Shown here: positions 7,818 to 15,563 of the stretch, piece by piece | Position numbering within the stretch: position 1 is the first letter of the stretch | Layout: every line of letters starts with the position of its first letter | From: Desemzia sp. RIT 804 | GTDB lineage: Bacteria > Bacillota > Bacilli > Lactobacillales > Carnobacteriaceae | DNA length: 64,000 bases | Direction: 5' to 3' | Assembly: GCF_016892605.1 (NCBI RefSeq) | Contig: NZ_JAFEMV010000001.1 | Span: 868,001-932,000, forward strand | The notes under the pieces: generated by a model | Databases searched by the model: none | What the model was told of the DNA's origin: nothing | The model's input: only the letters and a program-made list of their open reading frames with translations | Program-made: the position numbers and the translations under genes

Positions 7818-8504
7818 ATGAAAAAGAATTTTAAAAAGTTACTCGGAGTTACAGCAGTTGGCGCAGGTTTATTTTTAGCCAATCCACTGACTGCTGAAGC
7901 ACACTGCGATACGGAACAAGGACCAGTCTATGACGCCCTCCAAACGTCTTTAGAGGAAAGAAGCTTTGACTATATCGCACATTGGGTGCCAGAAGCGGAC
8001 GAAGCAGAATTAAAAACGTACTTTGAGCGTACAATGTCCGTGAAAAATAAAACAAAAGATGCAGAAATTAACGACTTAGCTGATGATTACCTCTTTGAAA
8101 ACTTTGTCCGTATCCACCGTACTAGTGAAGGTGCTCCTTACACAGGAATCAGTCATGAGCCGGTTGATCCAGGAGTGGCAGCTGCTGATGAGAGTATCGA
8201 ACAAGAAAGCTTAGCCCCATTAGAAGAAGCAGGCTTTGTGACCGATGACAACCGCGAACACGTCGAAGAAGTATTTACTGACCTACTTGAAACCAAGATT
8301 TTTGAAACTGGTGATACAGAGGCAGGCCGTGCTTATGTTGAAAACTACGTCACGTTCACCCACTTATTCGAAGAAGGTCATGATGAAGCACATGAAGAAG
8401 AAGGACATAAAGAGGAACAGGACGCACATACTGAAGAAGTGAACGCAGAGTCAGAAGAAACAGAAGGCAACTGGTTTACACAACTTTTTAGTGACTGGTT
8501 TTAA
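7818..8504 (+). CDS. Secreted DUF6448 family protein
   Basis: ATG at 7818 lies 7 bases after GGAGGA; an in-frame ATG 15 bases upstream overlaps that ribosome site. A signal peptide (KKNFKKLLGVTAVGAGLFLA, cut near AEA-H) is followed at once by HCDTEQGPVYDAL. The later ENFVRIHRTSEGAPYTGI block is the family's conserved core. The C-terminal ~45 residues are rich in His and Glu (EGHDEAHEEEGHKEEQ), suggesting metal binding outside the membrane. The family's function is unknown. A terminator follows. It sits in the accessory array between dif-like sites a and b. Confidence 0.8.
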   Translation: MKKNFKKLLGVTAVGAGLFLANPLTAEAHCDTEQGPVYDALQTSLEERSFDYIAHWVPEADEAELKTYFERTMSVKNKTKDAEINDLADDYLFENFVRIHRTSEGAPYTGISHEPVDPGVAAADESIEQESLAPLEEAGFVTDDNREHVEEVFTDLLETKIFETGDTEAGRAYVENYVTFTHLFEEGHDEAHEEEGHKEEQDAHTEEVNAESEETEGNWFTQLFSDWF

Positions 8505-8532
8505 TTAAATAAACATAAATCATACAAAAAAG

Positions 8533-8558
8533 AAGTTTTTTCAAGAAACTTATTTTTT
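8533..8558 (+). terminator. Terminator after DUF6448 gene
   Basis: AAGTTT/AAACTT stem with a short loop followed by ATTTTTTG, 30 bases after the stop codon. Confidence 0.6.
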
Positions 8559-8581
8559 GTTAGACAGCTCTCTTGTGTAGA

Positions 8582-8737
8582 GAGCATCTTAAAAATTGTT
8601 TCAAAACTATTGGTGCTCCCCACCAAACAACTGTTTTAGTTGCAGGTGATGACGCAGATGCTAAGAACCAAGTTTTCGTTGCTCTAGATGGCGCTGAAAA
8701 GATTAGCTGGAATAGTGGATTTGGACTTTTCAATTAA
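8582..8737 (+). pseudogene. C-terminal fragment of an unrecognised protein
   Basis: A frame without a start codon reads HLKNCFKTIGAPHQTTVLVA and ends ALDGAEKISWNSGFGLFN, then stop, with a strong terminator 14 bases later. The amino-acid pattern and the correctly placed terminator suggest the genuine tail of a gene whose front has been deleted. Family not recognised. Confidence 0.4.
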
Positions 8738-8750
8738 TTGTAAGTAATGG

Positions 8751-8784
8751 AACCGATCTACATTTTTGTAGAGCGGTTTTTTAT
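8751..8784 (+). terminator. Rho-independent terminator
   Basis: AACCG-CTAC/GTAG-CGGTT stem with a T6 tail, placed just after the gene fragment ending at 8737. Confidence 0.75.
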
Positions 8785-8805
8785 TTGCGTTCTACTTACA
8801 ATCCA

Positions 8806-8853
8806 GATAAAAAAGGACTCTGACGCTGTTTAAGCAGTAAAGTCCTTTTTTTA
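8806..8853. terminator. Bidirectional terminator
   Basis: AAAAAAGGACT/AGTCCTTTTTTT arms; it can end transcripts from the left and from the FMN-protein gene on the right. Confidence 0.7.
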
Positions 8854-8947
8854 ATCAATGCATCATTTTGCTGGTTTTCATGTCTCTTAAACGATTAACC
8901 CTTTTAGAAATATAGTAATTCATAATAACCAAACTTTTAATAAGAGA

Positions 8948-9325
8948 TTAAAGCAATTGTTTTTGAGATTCTACGGTAACTTCAAGTAATTTATTCATAA
9001 AGGGATAGTCCTCTTTCATTTGGTCAAACTCTTCGCCAGTATCGAGGAAACGTGCCCGTCCTTCAATTAAGAATCCTGTTCCTTGATAACCATTGAAACC
9101 TTCAACTTCTCGACTACCTAGAGTTAAGATAACTTTGTCGTTCTTTATCATATCTGCTTGAACGCTTGTAAATCCAGCGATTGGAGCTAAGATGCGTTCA
9201 TCGTTAGTTATACGTAAATATGAGTTCCAAGTACAACGAACATGTGGGGTCTCACTGCTTCCCCATGATGTAACAGAAACCACACCCTCGTGTTTGATAA
9301 CTTCAAAAAAAGTTTTACTTAACAT
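8948..9325 (-). CDS. Pyridoxamine 5'-phosphate oxidase-like FMN-binding protein
   Basis: The 125-residue single-domain protein of the FMN-binding split-barrel fold has an early VSVTSWGSSETPHVRCTWNSY strand pair, a YLRITNDERILAPIAGF strand, and a late GTGFLIEGRARFLDTGEEF block. This matches the small PNPOx-like family often annotated as a general flavin reductase or stress protein. The substrate is not known. It is monocistronic, with AGGAGG 7-8 bases before ATG. The distance from the dif-like site b (9585) to its start suggests it is the last gene of cassette a-b. Confidence 0.8.
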   Translation of the reverse strand: MLSKTFFEVIKHEGVVSVTSWGSSETPHVRCTWNSYLRITNDERILAPIAGFTSVQADMIKNDKVILTLGSREVEGFNGYQGTGFLIEGRARFLDTGEEFDQMKEDYPFMNKLLEVTVESQKQLL

Positions 9326-9561
9326 ATTTAGCCTCCTATATTGATCTATCGTATTTCATAAGAATTATACTCCTAAACGAACATATGTTCAATAACTCCC
9401 TTTTTAACATAATTGCAAAATGATAAAGTTAACAATGGAGCTATATAAAACCTATTAGGCCATTTTGCGAATGATTCTGTAACTAATTTACCTTTAGCGA
9501 TTAACTATCTACTTACAGTATTTTTTTCTTATGGAGTAGAGAATAAAATCAGATAAAAAAC

Positions 9562-9614
9562 AACCTTGATTTAACAAGGTTTCAAATACACGTTTTTAAG
9601 CAATTTCATGTATA
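9562..9614 (+). repeat. dif-like site b with leading hairpin
   Basis: Stem AACCTTG/CAAGGTT and then a 30-bp core at 9585-9614 (AATACACG ... AAGCAATTTCATGTAT). Forward orientation. The surrounding 9326-9647 gap holds nothing else I can support except the promoter region of the FMN-protein gene. Confidence 0.7.
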
Positions 9615-9647
9615 TGTAAATATAAAAGGAATGGAGAGTTGAAAAAT

Positions 9648-9737
9648 ATGTTCCAAAAATTAACTTATTCTACTAAAAAATTAATTGGATCTATATTTGA
9701 TTTAATTTCTAGTATAGTAATTGTTCTATTACCTTAA
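9648..9737 (+). CDS. Putative 29-residue hydrophobic peptide in a mini-cassette
   Basis: ATG follows GGAGAG at 9 bases and opens MFQKLTYSTKKLIGSIFDL, ending SSIVIVLLP. Basic N-terminal half, hydrophobic C-terminal half. It is the only possible gene between dif-like sites b and c (216 bp apart), so the pair forms a minimal cassette. No family recognised; coding status uncertain. Confidence 0.4.
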   Translation: MFQKLTYSTKKLIGSIFDLISSIVIVLLP

Positions 9738-9830
9738 AAAATTTACCAAAAGAGAGATTAATAGACATTGAATTCATGCGTTTTATTAGTTATAAAAAGG
9801 TAAAATAACTATTGATTTAACAATGTTTTA

Positions 9831-9860
9831 CATACATGACTTTATCTAATTTCATGTGTC
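9831..9860 (+). repeat. dif-like site c
   Basis: CATACATGACTTTATCTAAT followed by TTCATGTGTC: same 30-bp palindromic architecture as sites a and b, forward orientation, 63 bp before an acetyltransferase gene. The leading hairpin is reduced to AACAATG/CAT-like pairing. Confidence 0.7.
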
Positions 9861-9923
9861 TTCATAATCCCTAGACGACAGAGAATAGAAAATTATCTTT
9901 ATAAAATAATAGGAGAGTGAAAT

Positions 9924-10343
9924 GTGGAGATTAGAGTAGCAAATGACTTAGATTACCCTGCTTTAAGACGTATACACTTAGAATCACGACGTAAAAGCTT
10001 TTATTGGATAGATCCAGAGGAAATGTCTTTAAAAGATTTTGATAAACACACTGTAGGAGAATTTATCATTTTAGCAGAAGAAAATTTTGAAATTCTTGGA
10101 TTTGCTTCGTTACATTTACCAGATAATTTTATACATAACTTATTTATTCATCCTGATTTTTCAGGTAAAGGTATTGGCACCCAATTGATTAATGCCTCTA
10201 TAAACAAAATGAATAAACCAATAGAGTTGAAGTGTGTATCTGAAAATAAAAAAGCTATGGAATCCTATGAAAATAATGGCTGGAAAAAAGTTGTCGAAGA
10301 AGGTAATCCGAATGAAAAGTATTGGGTTATGGTGTATGAATAA
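9924..10343 (+). CDS. GNAT family N-acetyltransferase
   Basis: GTG start after AGGAGAG. The 139 residues show the GNAT fold: N-terminal EIRVANDLDYPALRRIH, strand 4 LFIHPDFSGKGIGTQLINA with the acetyl-CoA pyrophosphate loop (GKGIGT, the Q/R-x-x-G-x-G/A motif), and ESYENNGWKK in the last helix. The protein transfers an acetyl group from acetyl-CoA to an unknown amine. It lies alone directly after dif-like site c and is closed by a terminator, a typical single-gene cassette arrangement. The length is normal for the family. Confidence 0.85.
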   Translation: MEIRVANDLDYPALRRIHLESRRKSFYWIDPEEMSLKDFDKHTVGEFIILAEENFEILGFASLHLPDNFIHNLFIHPDFSGKGIGTQLINASINKMNKPIELKCVSENKKAMESYENNGWKKVVEEGNPNEKYWVMVYE

Positions 10344-10428
10344 ATTATAGTCTATTTTATTAAGTTCTTACAGCTATCTAAAATCTTGATTAAATACTAT
10401 ACTTACTGAAGAGAGAAATGATAGCTAA

Positions 10429-10468
10429 AAAAACTGACACCAGCACAGCACTGGGATCAGTTTTTTAT
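10429..10468 (+). terminator. Terminator after GNAT gene
   Basis: AAAAAACTGA/TCAGTTTTTT with an inner CCAG/CTGG pairing; T-run TTTTTTATTT. Confidence 0.8.
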
Positions 10469-10623
10469 TTAACCCTCTTTTTTTATTGTCTTTGAAATAA
10501 GGATTCAAGTTAAATGTTTTTAGCGCATATTAAGGATTTATATCGGTCTATTGTGTATTAATAATTTGGAAAATTCAACTATTTTTTAACACTAGCTCCT
10601 TCGTAGAGACGTAGTTATAAAAA

Positions 10624-10986
10624 TTAAAAGAGTGTTGAAATTAAGGTTACTAGAGCTGGACCACCCTGTATAAAAATAATTTTTTTACTACTTGTGACAC
10701 TACCATATAAAGCAACAATTATAATGTAAACTAGTAGTAATCTTGTGACTTCAAGAGAATTTGGTGATAAAAATACACCATAGAGCAATCCTAACCCAAT
10801 TAATCCATTATATACTCCTTGGTTTTTGAGTAACACATTAAGTGACTTTTGACTTAATTCTTTCTGATCAATGTTGAATATACGACTTGTCTTGCTAGAA
10901 ATTGTAATGATTGTTTGAATATACATGATATAAAAAAACTCAATAGCAACAATCACCGTTAAAATAATAGACCATATAGTCATCAC
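10624..10986 (-). CDS. DUF1304 family membrane protein
   Basis: The 120-residue protein has four hydrophobic spans. EFFYIMYIQT near the start, LLKNQGVYNGLIGLGLLYGV in the middle and ALYGSVTSSKKIIFIQGGPA at the end are the conserved blocks of DUF1304. Biochemical role unknown. It is the last gene of the marR-nitroreductase-monooxygenase-DUF1304 operon, and its start abuts the stop of the upstream gene, indicating translational coupling. The operon context suggests a part in response to reactive electrophiles or quinones. Confidence 0.85.
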   Translation of the reverse strand: MMTIWSIILTVIVAIEFFYIMYIQTIITISSKTSRIFNIDQKELSQKSLNVLLKNQGVYNGLIGLGLLYGVFLSPNSLEVTRLLLVYIIIVALYGSVTSSKKIIFIQGGPALVTLISTLF

Positions 10987-11274
10987 TTATCCTCCAAATT
11001 CGAAAATTTTTAAGTCAGGTGCTTTTATGCTGTAATCAGCTACTTTACTAATAAAATTTTGTAGTAAAGGATTTTGATTATGGATATCAATTGCAAATTG
11101 ATCTTTCCAATTTTCTACCATAATGAAGGTATTTCTTTCTTCTAGGGATTCGTAAAGATTGTAGGCTAAACAACCTTCTTCTTTTCTAGTTTCTGAAATT
11201 AATTCTTTGGTGTCTGATAGAAAATTCTCGCGTTGATTCCCTTTGATAAAAAATGAGGCATTAATAACTTTCAT
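10987..11274 (-). CDS. Antibiotic biosynthesis monooxygenase-like (YgiN/ABM) protein
   Basis: The 95-residue single ABM domain (dimeric ferredoxin-like fold) starts KVINASFFIKGNQRENFL, then EGCLAYNLYES and FIMVENWKDQFAID. Family members act as small quinol monooxygenases or heme/quinone-processing enzymes; the exact substrate cannot be read. It is third in the MarR-controlled operon, 17 bases after the nitroreductase and directly before DUF1304. Pairing with a nitroreductase fits a quinone or aldehyde detoxification role (inference). Confidence 0.85.
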   Translation of the reverse strand: MKVINASFFIKGNQRENFLSDTKELISETRKEEGCLAYNLYESLEERNTFIMVENWKDQFAIDIHNQNPLLQNFISKVADYSIKAPDLKIFEFGG

Positions 11275-11291
11275 TTGATCAGCTTCCTCTC

Positions 11292-11921
11292 TTATTTAAA
11301 AGTAGTGAATTCTTTTGCATCCAGTCGAATAGAATTATATCCTTCTTCTAATGCTTTACCAATGGATAGAATCATGACCGGTACATAACGGTCTTTTTTT
11401 AATCCAAATGCTTCTGCTAATTTATCGGCTTCAAATCCACCAATAGGGTTCGTATCATATCCATGAGCACGTGCAACAAGCATAAATTGCATAGCAGCTA
11501 AACTGGAATCAATTTTTACGACATCATTCATTTCTTCTCTAGTGAAGTTTTTGTAATAAGGGATGATTGCAGCTAATTGTTCATCTCTCACTTTTGGAGA
11601 CATTTTACCTTCAATTACTGCCTGATTATAAATTACTTCTCCATACTCATAACATTCCATATCTCCAAATATAAGTATCATTGCTGAAGACGTATCATTT
11701 TGTCTTGTGTTGAAACGAATTAAAGGTTTCAATTTTTGTTTTTCTTCAGGACTCTCGACGACTACGAAACGCCAAGGCTGCATATTTACTGATGACGGTG
11801 CGATAGTTGATTTCTGAATCATTTCAAGCATTTCTTCATTAGAAATTTTGACACTTTCATCGTACAATCTGATAGATTTTCTATTATAAGCGATATCTGA
11901 AAAATTATTATTTATTGTCAT
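11292..11921 (-). CDS. Nitroreductase family protein
   Basis: The 209-residue FMN-dependent oxidoreductase has the family's N-terminal YNRKSIRLYDESVKIS, the FMN-binding MIQKSTIAPSSVNMQPWRFV block and the C-terminal GYDTNPIGGFEADKLAEAFG segment. It uses NAD(P)H to reduce nitro compounds or quinones. It starts only 2 bases after marR stops, so expression follows the regulator. Length and motifs look intact. Confidence 0.9.
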   Translation of the reverse strand: MTINNNFSDIAYNRKSIRLYDESVKISNEEMLEMIQKSTIAPSSVNMQPWRFVVVESPEEKQKLKPLIRFNTRQNDTSSAMILIFGDMECYEYGEVIYNQAVIEGKMSPKVRDEQLAAIIPYYKNFTREEMNDVVKIDSSLAAMQFMLVARAHGYDTNPIGGFEADKLAEAFGLKKDRYVPVMILSIGKALEEGYNSIRLDAKEFTTFK

Positions 11922-11923
11922 TT

Positions 11924-12340
11924 TTAAACCTCTTCTTTGATTAATTTTTTAAGCAATAGTCGTAATTGTTTCTCTTCTACAGAACTAAGTAGATGATATA
12001 AAGGATTTTGTGGTCTATCATGTTCTTTCTCACAGCTTTCAAGATCCATTTTTGCTTTTTCAGTAATTTCTACGAAAATTTCTCGATTATTTTCTTTATT
12101 TCTTTCTCGAATCACATATTCTTTTTCTTCTAAAATTTTTAAATGTCTCGTAACAGCAGCACTATCAATATGTAACCTATGCTGTATTTGCTTTTGCGAA
12201 CATTTTCCTGTTTCTTTAAGAAGCATCATTAATTCATACCTGGTCAAACTAAATCCAGTTACTTCCTCAAATTTGGATGTCATTTCTTGGTTCGCAATCT
12301 TTATCTGATAAAGAAGACTACTAAATTCTTTAAGGTTCAA
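11924..12340 (-). CDS. MarR family transcriptional regulator
   Basis: The 138-residue winged-helix protein has HTH residues ~45-75 (CSQKQIQHRLHIDSAAVTRH is the recognition segment) and a wing with EKEYVIRERNKENNREIF. Helices at both ends form the dimer interface. First gene of the four-gene operon and probably autoregulatory through the palindromes just upstream. A single cysteine (Cys47 region, GKCSQ) could sense oxidants, as in OhrR/QorR-type MarR proteins, but this is conjecture. Confidence 0.88.
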   Translation of the reverse strand: MNLKEFSSLLYQIKIANQEMTSKFEEVTGFSLTRYELMMLLKETGKCSQKQIQHRLHIDSAAVTRHLKILEEKEYVIRERNKENNREIFVEITEKAKMDLESCEKEHDRPQNPLYHLLSSVEEKQLRLLLKKLIKEEV

Positions 12341-12365
12341 ACTATACCTCCTTTTTTTTGCTCTA

Positions 12366-12398
12366 CAATTGACTAGTCAACAATTGACAAGTCAATTG
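12366..12398 (-). promoter_or_regulatory. MarR operator palindromes
   Basis: Two overlapping inverted repeats, TTGACTAGTCAA and CAATTGACAAGTCAATTG, lie 26-58 bases before the marR start. Spacing and symmetry fit MarR dimer binding that represses the operon. Confidence 0.65.
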
Positions 12399-12616
12399 TA
12401 AAACAAAAATATCATTTTGTAAATAATAAAAAATAAATATAAACAATTAAAATTCTATTTTTTTAGTTGTGAGAGCCAGCCTAATTGTATTAATTACTTT
12501 AACATTGAACGGATTAGTTGCAAATGGAGTTGTTTTTGCTACTCTTTATTTCTGAACAACTAGAATGAAAAATACCTAATCAACCAGTTGGCAAATGCTA
12601 TAAATGAGCAATTATC

Positions 12617-12679
12617 AAAAAAGAATAAATTATAAATTTTATATTCTTTTTTACATGAAACTACTCAATTTAATGTATT
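12617..12679 (+). repeat. dif-like site k (degenerate) with hairpin
   Basis: Hairpin AAAAAAGAATA/TATTCTTTTTT runs into a core at 12650-12679 whose right arm AATTTAATGTATT differs by one base from the family and whose left arm retains TACATGA. Forward orientation. A copy of the small RHH-like gene follows, as it does after site g. Confidence 0.55.
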
Positions 12680-12689
12680 TAAGTAAACA

Positions 12690-12719
12690 CACTTACAAGT
12701 ATATTTGTACTTGTAAGTG
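12690..12719. repeat. Perfect 12-base inverted repeat upstream of RHH-like pseudogene
   Basis: CACTTACAAGTA/TACTTGTAAGTG with a 6-base loop, ~60 bases before the ATG of the pseudogene. Could be its operator or an upstream terminator. Confidence 0.55.
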
Positions 12720-12779
12720 TAGGTAACACTGTTCAGCTTCTATCCGTTATTACTTATAATAAAACAGGAGGTGCCTATT

Positions 12780-12935
12780 ATGCCATCAGCAAACGTTTAT
12801 GTGTCCATTAATAGTTCTATTTTAATCCTTATTGAAGAAATGAAAGGGCATTTAGAAAAATAATTTCTAATTCAAGCTAATCAACAAGATATTATTGAAA
12901 ATGCAATTATTTTCTTAAGTACTCAATCTAACTAA
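12780..12935 (+). pseudogene. Small ribbon-helix-helix-like protein, nonsense-mutated paralogue
   Basis: ATG after AGGAGGTG opens MPSANVYVSINSSILILIEE. Codon 28 is TAA where the paralogue at 22491 has CAA (Gln). The rest (FLIQANQQDIIENAIIFLS) continues in frame to a second stop at the same length as the paralogue. Product and upstream leader (AGGTAACACT ... CGTTATTACT) are shared with the 22491 copy. See that gene and 31078 for the fold. Confidence 0.7.
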
Positions 12936-13051
12936 ATAGGTAAAAAAATTAGGCCCATTAAAATTTAATTCTAATTAGCGAAAAAAATCCATAACCTGAA
13001 TAGGTTATGGATACCCCATATTTTTAAAAAAAATAAAGAACTTTCAAAAAA

Positions 13052-13106
13052 AGAACCTTGTTAATACAAGGTTCTTGATACACGATTCTATACAATTTCA
13101 TGTATC
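13052..13106 (+). repeat. dif-like site d with leading hairpin
   Basis: The clearest copy: stem AAGAACCTTG/CAAGGTTCTT directly joined to the 30-bp core GATACACGATTCTATACAAT + TTCATGTATC at 13077-13106. Forward orientation. Confidence 0.8.
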
Positions 13107-13198
13107 GTATGTGTAAAATATAGAGTATTTCTTACTTACTTCTGAGATATAATAACAATAACTAAATGAGTAACTATTGAATTCAATTGGAGGTCCTA

Positions 13199-13680
13199 AT
13201 GAAATTAAATCTATTGAAGTTTAAGGAAGATGATTTTGACTATTATTATCAACTTGTTTCAAATGATCGTGTTATGTCTCAAATCACTGAAAGAGCTATT
13301 CCCTATGAAGAAGCCAAAACAAATTTCAAAAAATTAGTAACCTATAATAAAAAAATAACAATTATGGTTCATACAAAATATCTATAGATTTAGATCAAAA
13401 ATTTATTGGACTTTCTCATTTAACTTTAAATGAAAAACAACCTAACGAAGCAGAAATAGGCTATATGATACTTCCAAAATATTGGGGAAGAGGTTATGGA
13501 ACTGGTGTAGCAAATCAATTAATTGAGATAGCAAGTCGACTAGGGTTAGAGAAAATACAAGCTATCATTGATCCAGAAAACGTTGCTTCTAAAAAAAAAT
13601 TAAGTAATCAAGGTTTCATATCTGAAATTGTATGTGAAATTGACGGATTGCCTGGAGAAATATTAAGTAAAAAATTATAA
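13199..13680 (+). pseudogene. GNAT acetyltransferase (RimJ/RimL-like), frameshifted
   Basis: ATG at 13199 follows GGAGGTCCTA. MKLNLLKFKEDDFDYYYQLV runs in one frame to ~13372. The remainder (IDLDQKFIGLSHLTL, EIGYMILPKYWGRGYGTGVA, KKLSNQGF) is in the -1 frame. One base lost or gained in the A-rich ACAAAATA stretch accounts for this. The acetyl-CoA loop RGYGTG is intact in the second part, so the inactivation is recent or could be a sequencing error at a homopolymer. It is the sole gene between dif-like sites d and l. Confidence 0.85.
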
Positions 13681-13689
13681 TTTTCATGT

Positions 13690-13762
13690 AAAAGAGTGAA
13701 TAGTAAAAGATTTGTACTAGCAAGGTTTTTACTATTCACTCTTTTATCTAATTTAGTGTATT
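13690..13762 (+). repeat. Terminator hairpin plus dif-like site l (degenerate)
   Basis: A 19-base stem (AAAAGAGTGAATAGTAAAA and its complement) ends the acetyltransferase transcript. Overlapping it is a 30-bp sequence at 13733-13762 whose right half TTTATCTAATTTAGTGTATT matches site c except near the end. Left arm eroded. It separates the acetyltransferase cassette from the Hsp33-like cassette. Confidence 0.55.
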
Positions 13763-13772
13763 AGATCCTTTT

Positions 13773-13800
13773 ACTTGAACCTAACGTTACGTAACGGTAT
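13773..13800 (+). promoter_or_regulatory. MerR-type operator/promoter
   Basis: CTTGAACCTAACGTTACGTA followed by ACGGTATATG: a dyad (ACCTAACGTTACGTAACGGT, centre CGTTACGTAACG) sits between a TTGAAC -35 and a TATATG -10. Placement in the spacer is the hallmark of MerR-activated promoters; the regulator is the second gene of the transcript. Confidence 0.65.
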
Positions 13801-13824
13801 ATGGTAATTGTAGGGAGTGAAGAT

Positions 13825-14655
13825 ATGAAAAATTTAACTGGAAAAAAATATTTAACAGCTAATAAAACAGTTCGTATTTATAAAGTAGAAATCCCTTGTG
13901 CCTCTGTCCCTTCTCATGTCACTAATTATTCTAATGATGAATTTAAACTATTCTGTACAAAGTTGCTAATTAGTGGGTGTTCAATGAAAGGGCTACTCAA
14001 TGACTATCAACGTATTAGCATCCGAATGAAATTTCCAGGAACTTCAAATACAATTTCTATTAGTATTGAGGGCAGTGGTTTTGTAAACATTTTAGCTTCA
14101 GAACGTTTAGCGAGTTTAGAAACATCTGTAAGTAAATTAATGAGGAAAAAAGAAGCTATATTAACCGCAACGCAAGGAAGCAATAACTTTGGGCAATCTA
14201 CTAGCACAATTCCATTTAATGAAACTGATCCTGATAAGATAATTCAGAATTATTTTCAACAAAGCGAACAGATTGATACTGCGTTTTACACTCATTCTTT
14301 TAAAGGACATTGGATAGGATATATGGTTCAAGCATTACCTGGTGCAGACGTTGGAGAAGTTGAAAAGATTATAAGTAATCTAAAATCCTCTCACTCAGAA
14401 GGTCATTGGCAACAGTTTGAAGCAGATTGGCTATTCCTTACAAATTTCTTTTTCACTACAGAATGTTATTGTACAAAAGAAATGTATGGACAACTTTTAT
14501 TGTCTTGGTCACACACTGACTTAATAGAGTCAATTGAAAATAGGCGTTCAGAAGAAATGGTTTGTACAAGTTGTGGGAAAAAATATCACTATACTCCAGA
14601 GGAATTATCGTTATTACTAGGAAGGGGCAGTATAACTCATGAAAGAAACATTTAG
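13825..14655 (+). CDS. Hsp33 (HslO)-like redox-switch protein, divergent
   Basis: A 276-residue protein from ATG at 13825, six bases after GGGAGTGAAG. An in-frame ATG 24 bases upstream has no ribosome site. The C-terminal zinc switch of Hsp33 is present: CYC at ~220 and CTSC at ~256, then KKYHYTPEELSLLL. Before it, YFQQSEQIDTAFY and GYMVQALPGAD match the chaperone core. The N-terminal half is weakly conserved. Hsp33 is a cytosolic holdase activated when oxidants release its zinc. Here it is plasmid-borne and overlaps a MerR/TipA-type regulator by 17 bases, which is not the usual chromosomal context, so it may be a specialised oxidant or electrophile sensor (inference). Confidence 0.75.
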   Translation: MKNLTGKKYLTANKTVRIYKVEIPCASVPSHVTNYSNDEFKLFCTKLLISGCSMKGLLNDYQRISIRMKFPGTSNTISISIEGSGFVNILASERLASLETSVSKLMRKKEAILTATQGSNNFGQSTSTIPFNETDPDKIIQNYFQQSEQIDTAFYTHSFKGHWIGYMVQALPGADVGEVEKIISNLKSSHSEGHWQQFEADWLFLTNFFFTTECYCTKEMYGQLLLSWSHTDLIESIENRRSEEMVCTSCGKKYHYTPEELSLLLGRGSITHERNI

Positions 14656-15361
14656 AATTGGAGAATTATCAGAAATGACTGGAGCTTCAATACGCACACT
14701 CCATTATTACGATGAAATAGGACTTTTAAAACCGTACAATATTACAGAATCCAATCATCGTATTTATGATATCAATAACTTAGAGCAACTCTATATTATT
14801 TTAGGTTTAAAAGAATTAGGATATTCATTAGATGAAATTAAAACAATTATTCTGAAAGATACAATTTATCTTTCAGAGTACGTATATGTACAACGTGCTT
14901 TATTAGAAAAGGAAATCTCTTCGCAACAAAAGAAACTAGATAAACTGTTAAATTTTGAAAAGACATTAGCAGACTATACCGCTATTGACTCTACTCTACT
15001 TGCAGAATTACTTACCTTTTATCGTACCAATGCACAGTCTCATTTTACGATTCAAGAATTTAATTCAATGCGATCTTTAGTAACAGAAAAAGATAGTTGG
15101 AAAGAACATTATTCTGAATGGTCTAAATTTATAACTACTTTAGAAGAAGCCTATAAAGAAAAATTTCCTTCTACCCATCCTAAAGTAATTTATTGTAAGA
15201 CATATTGGAAAAAATTAATATCAATGACTGATAAAGAACTACCAAATGTATACGAAAAGACAGGTTATTTTCATGCTGAAGAATCGTCTAAAGATCTTTC
15301 ATTCGGTTTAACAACAGAGTTATACGTATATTTATTAAGACAAATGAACGAGGATGTCTGA
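14639..15361 (+). CDS. MerR family regulator with TipAS-like C-terminal domain
   Basis: 240 residues. The N-terminal winged HTH shows FRIGELSEMTGASIRTLHYY followed by GLLKP, a textbook MerR motif. A coiled-coil dimer helix (~80-110) and a ~120-residue C-terminal helical domain resembling TipAS (drug-binding) follow. No cysteine metal site is apparent, so the signal is probably an organic compound or its partner protein. It overlaps the Hsp33-like gene and likely activates the promoter at 13773-13800, controlling both genes. A strong terminator follows. Confidence 0.85.
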   Translation: MKETFRIGELSEMTGASIRTLHYYDEIGLLKPYNITESNHRIYDINNLEQLYIILGLKELGYSLDEIKTIILKDTIYLSEYVYVQRALLEKEISSQQKKLDKLLNFEKTLADYTAIDSTLLAELLTFYRTNAQSHFTIQEFNSMRSLVTEKDSWKEHYSEWSKFITTLEEAYKEKFPSTHPKVIYCKTYWKKLISMTDKELPNVYEKTGYFHAEESSKDLSFGLTTELYVYLLRQMNEDV

Positions 15362-15399
15362 ATGAACGTCAAAAAGAGGCTAGGACAAAAGGGCTCTCA

Positions 15400-15456
15400 A
15401 AAAATACACTCCCACTACTGAACAAAATAGTTCATAGTTTTGGGAGTGTATTTTTC
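15400..15456 (+). terminator. Strong terminator after merR
   Basis: AAAAATACACTCCCA/TGGGAGTGTATTTTT stem. The preceding AAAGAGGCTAGGACAAAA is of the type frequently seen near Lactobacillales terminators. Confidence 0.8.
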
Positions 15457-15527
15457 TATATCTCTATCAAAATAAACAAAAGTGGGACTATTTTTTCACA
15501 AAAGAACCTTATCAAATCATTTTTTTG

Positions 15528-15557
15528 TATACATGACTTTATCTAATTTCATATATC
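15528..15557 (+). repeat. dif-like site e
   Basis: TATACATGACTTTATCTAAT + TTCATATATC; forward orientation; preceded by a remnant AAAGAACCTT of the leading hairpin. It lies 6 bases after the end (on the complementary strand) of the third acetyltransferase. Confidence 0.65.
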
Positions 15558-15563
15558 CTATTT

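Larger units (their letters stand above)
12399..12779. other. Gene-poor stretch with hydrophobic frame remnant
   Basis: A frame at ~12448-12555 reads NSIFLVVRASLIVLITLTLN...VVFATLYF, then stop. It is hydrophobic, without a good ribosome site, and is probably the tail of a lost membrane protein. The right part holds the degenerate dif-like site k and the inverted repeat 12690-12719 (CACTTACAAGTA/TACTTGTAAGTG). Confidence 0.35.
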
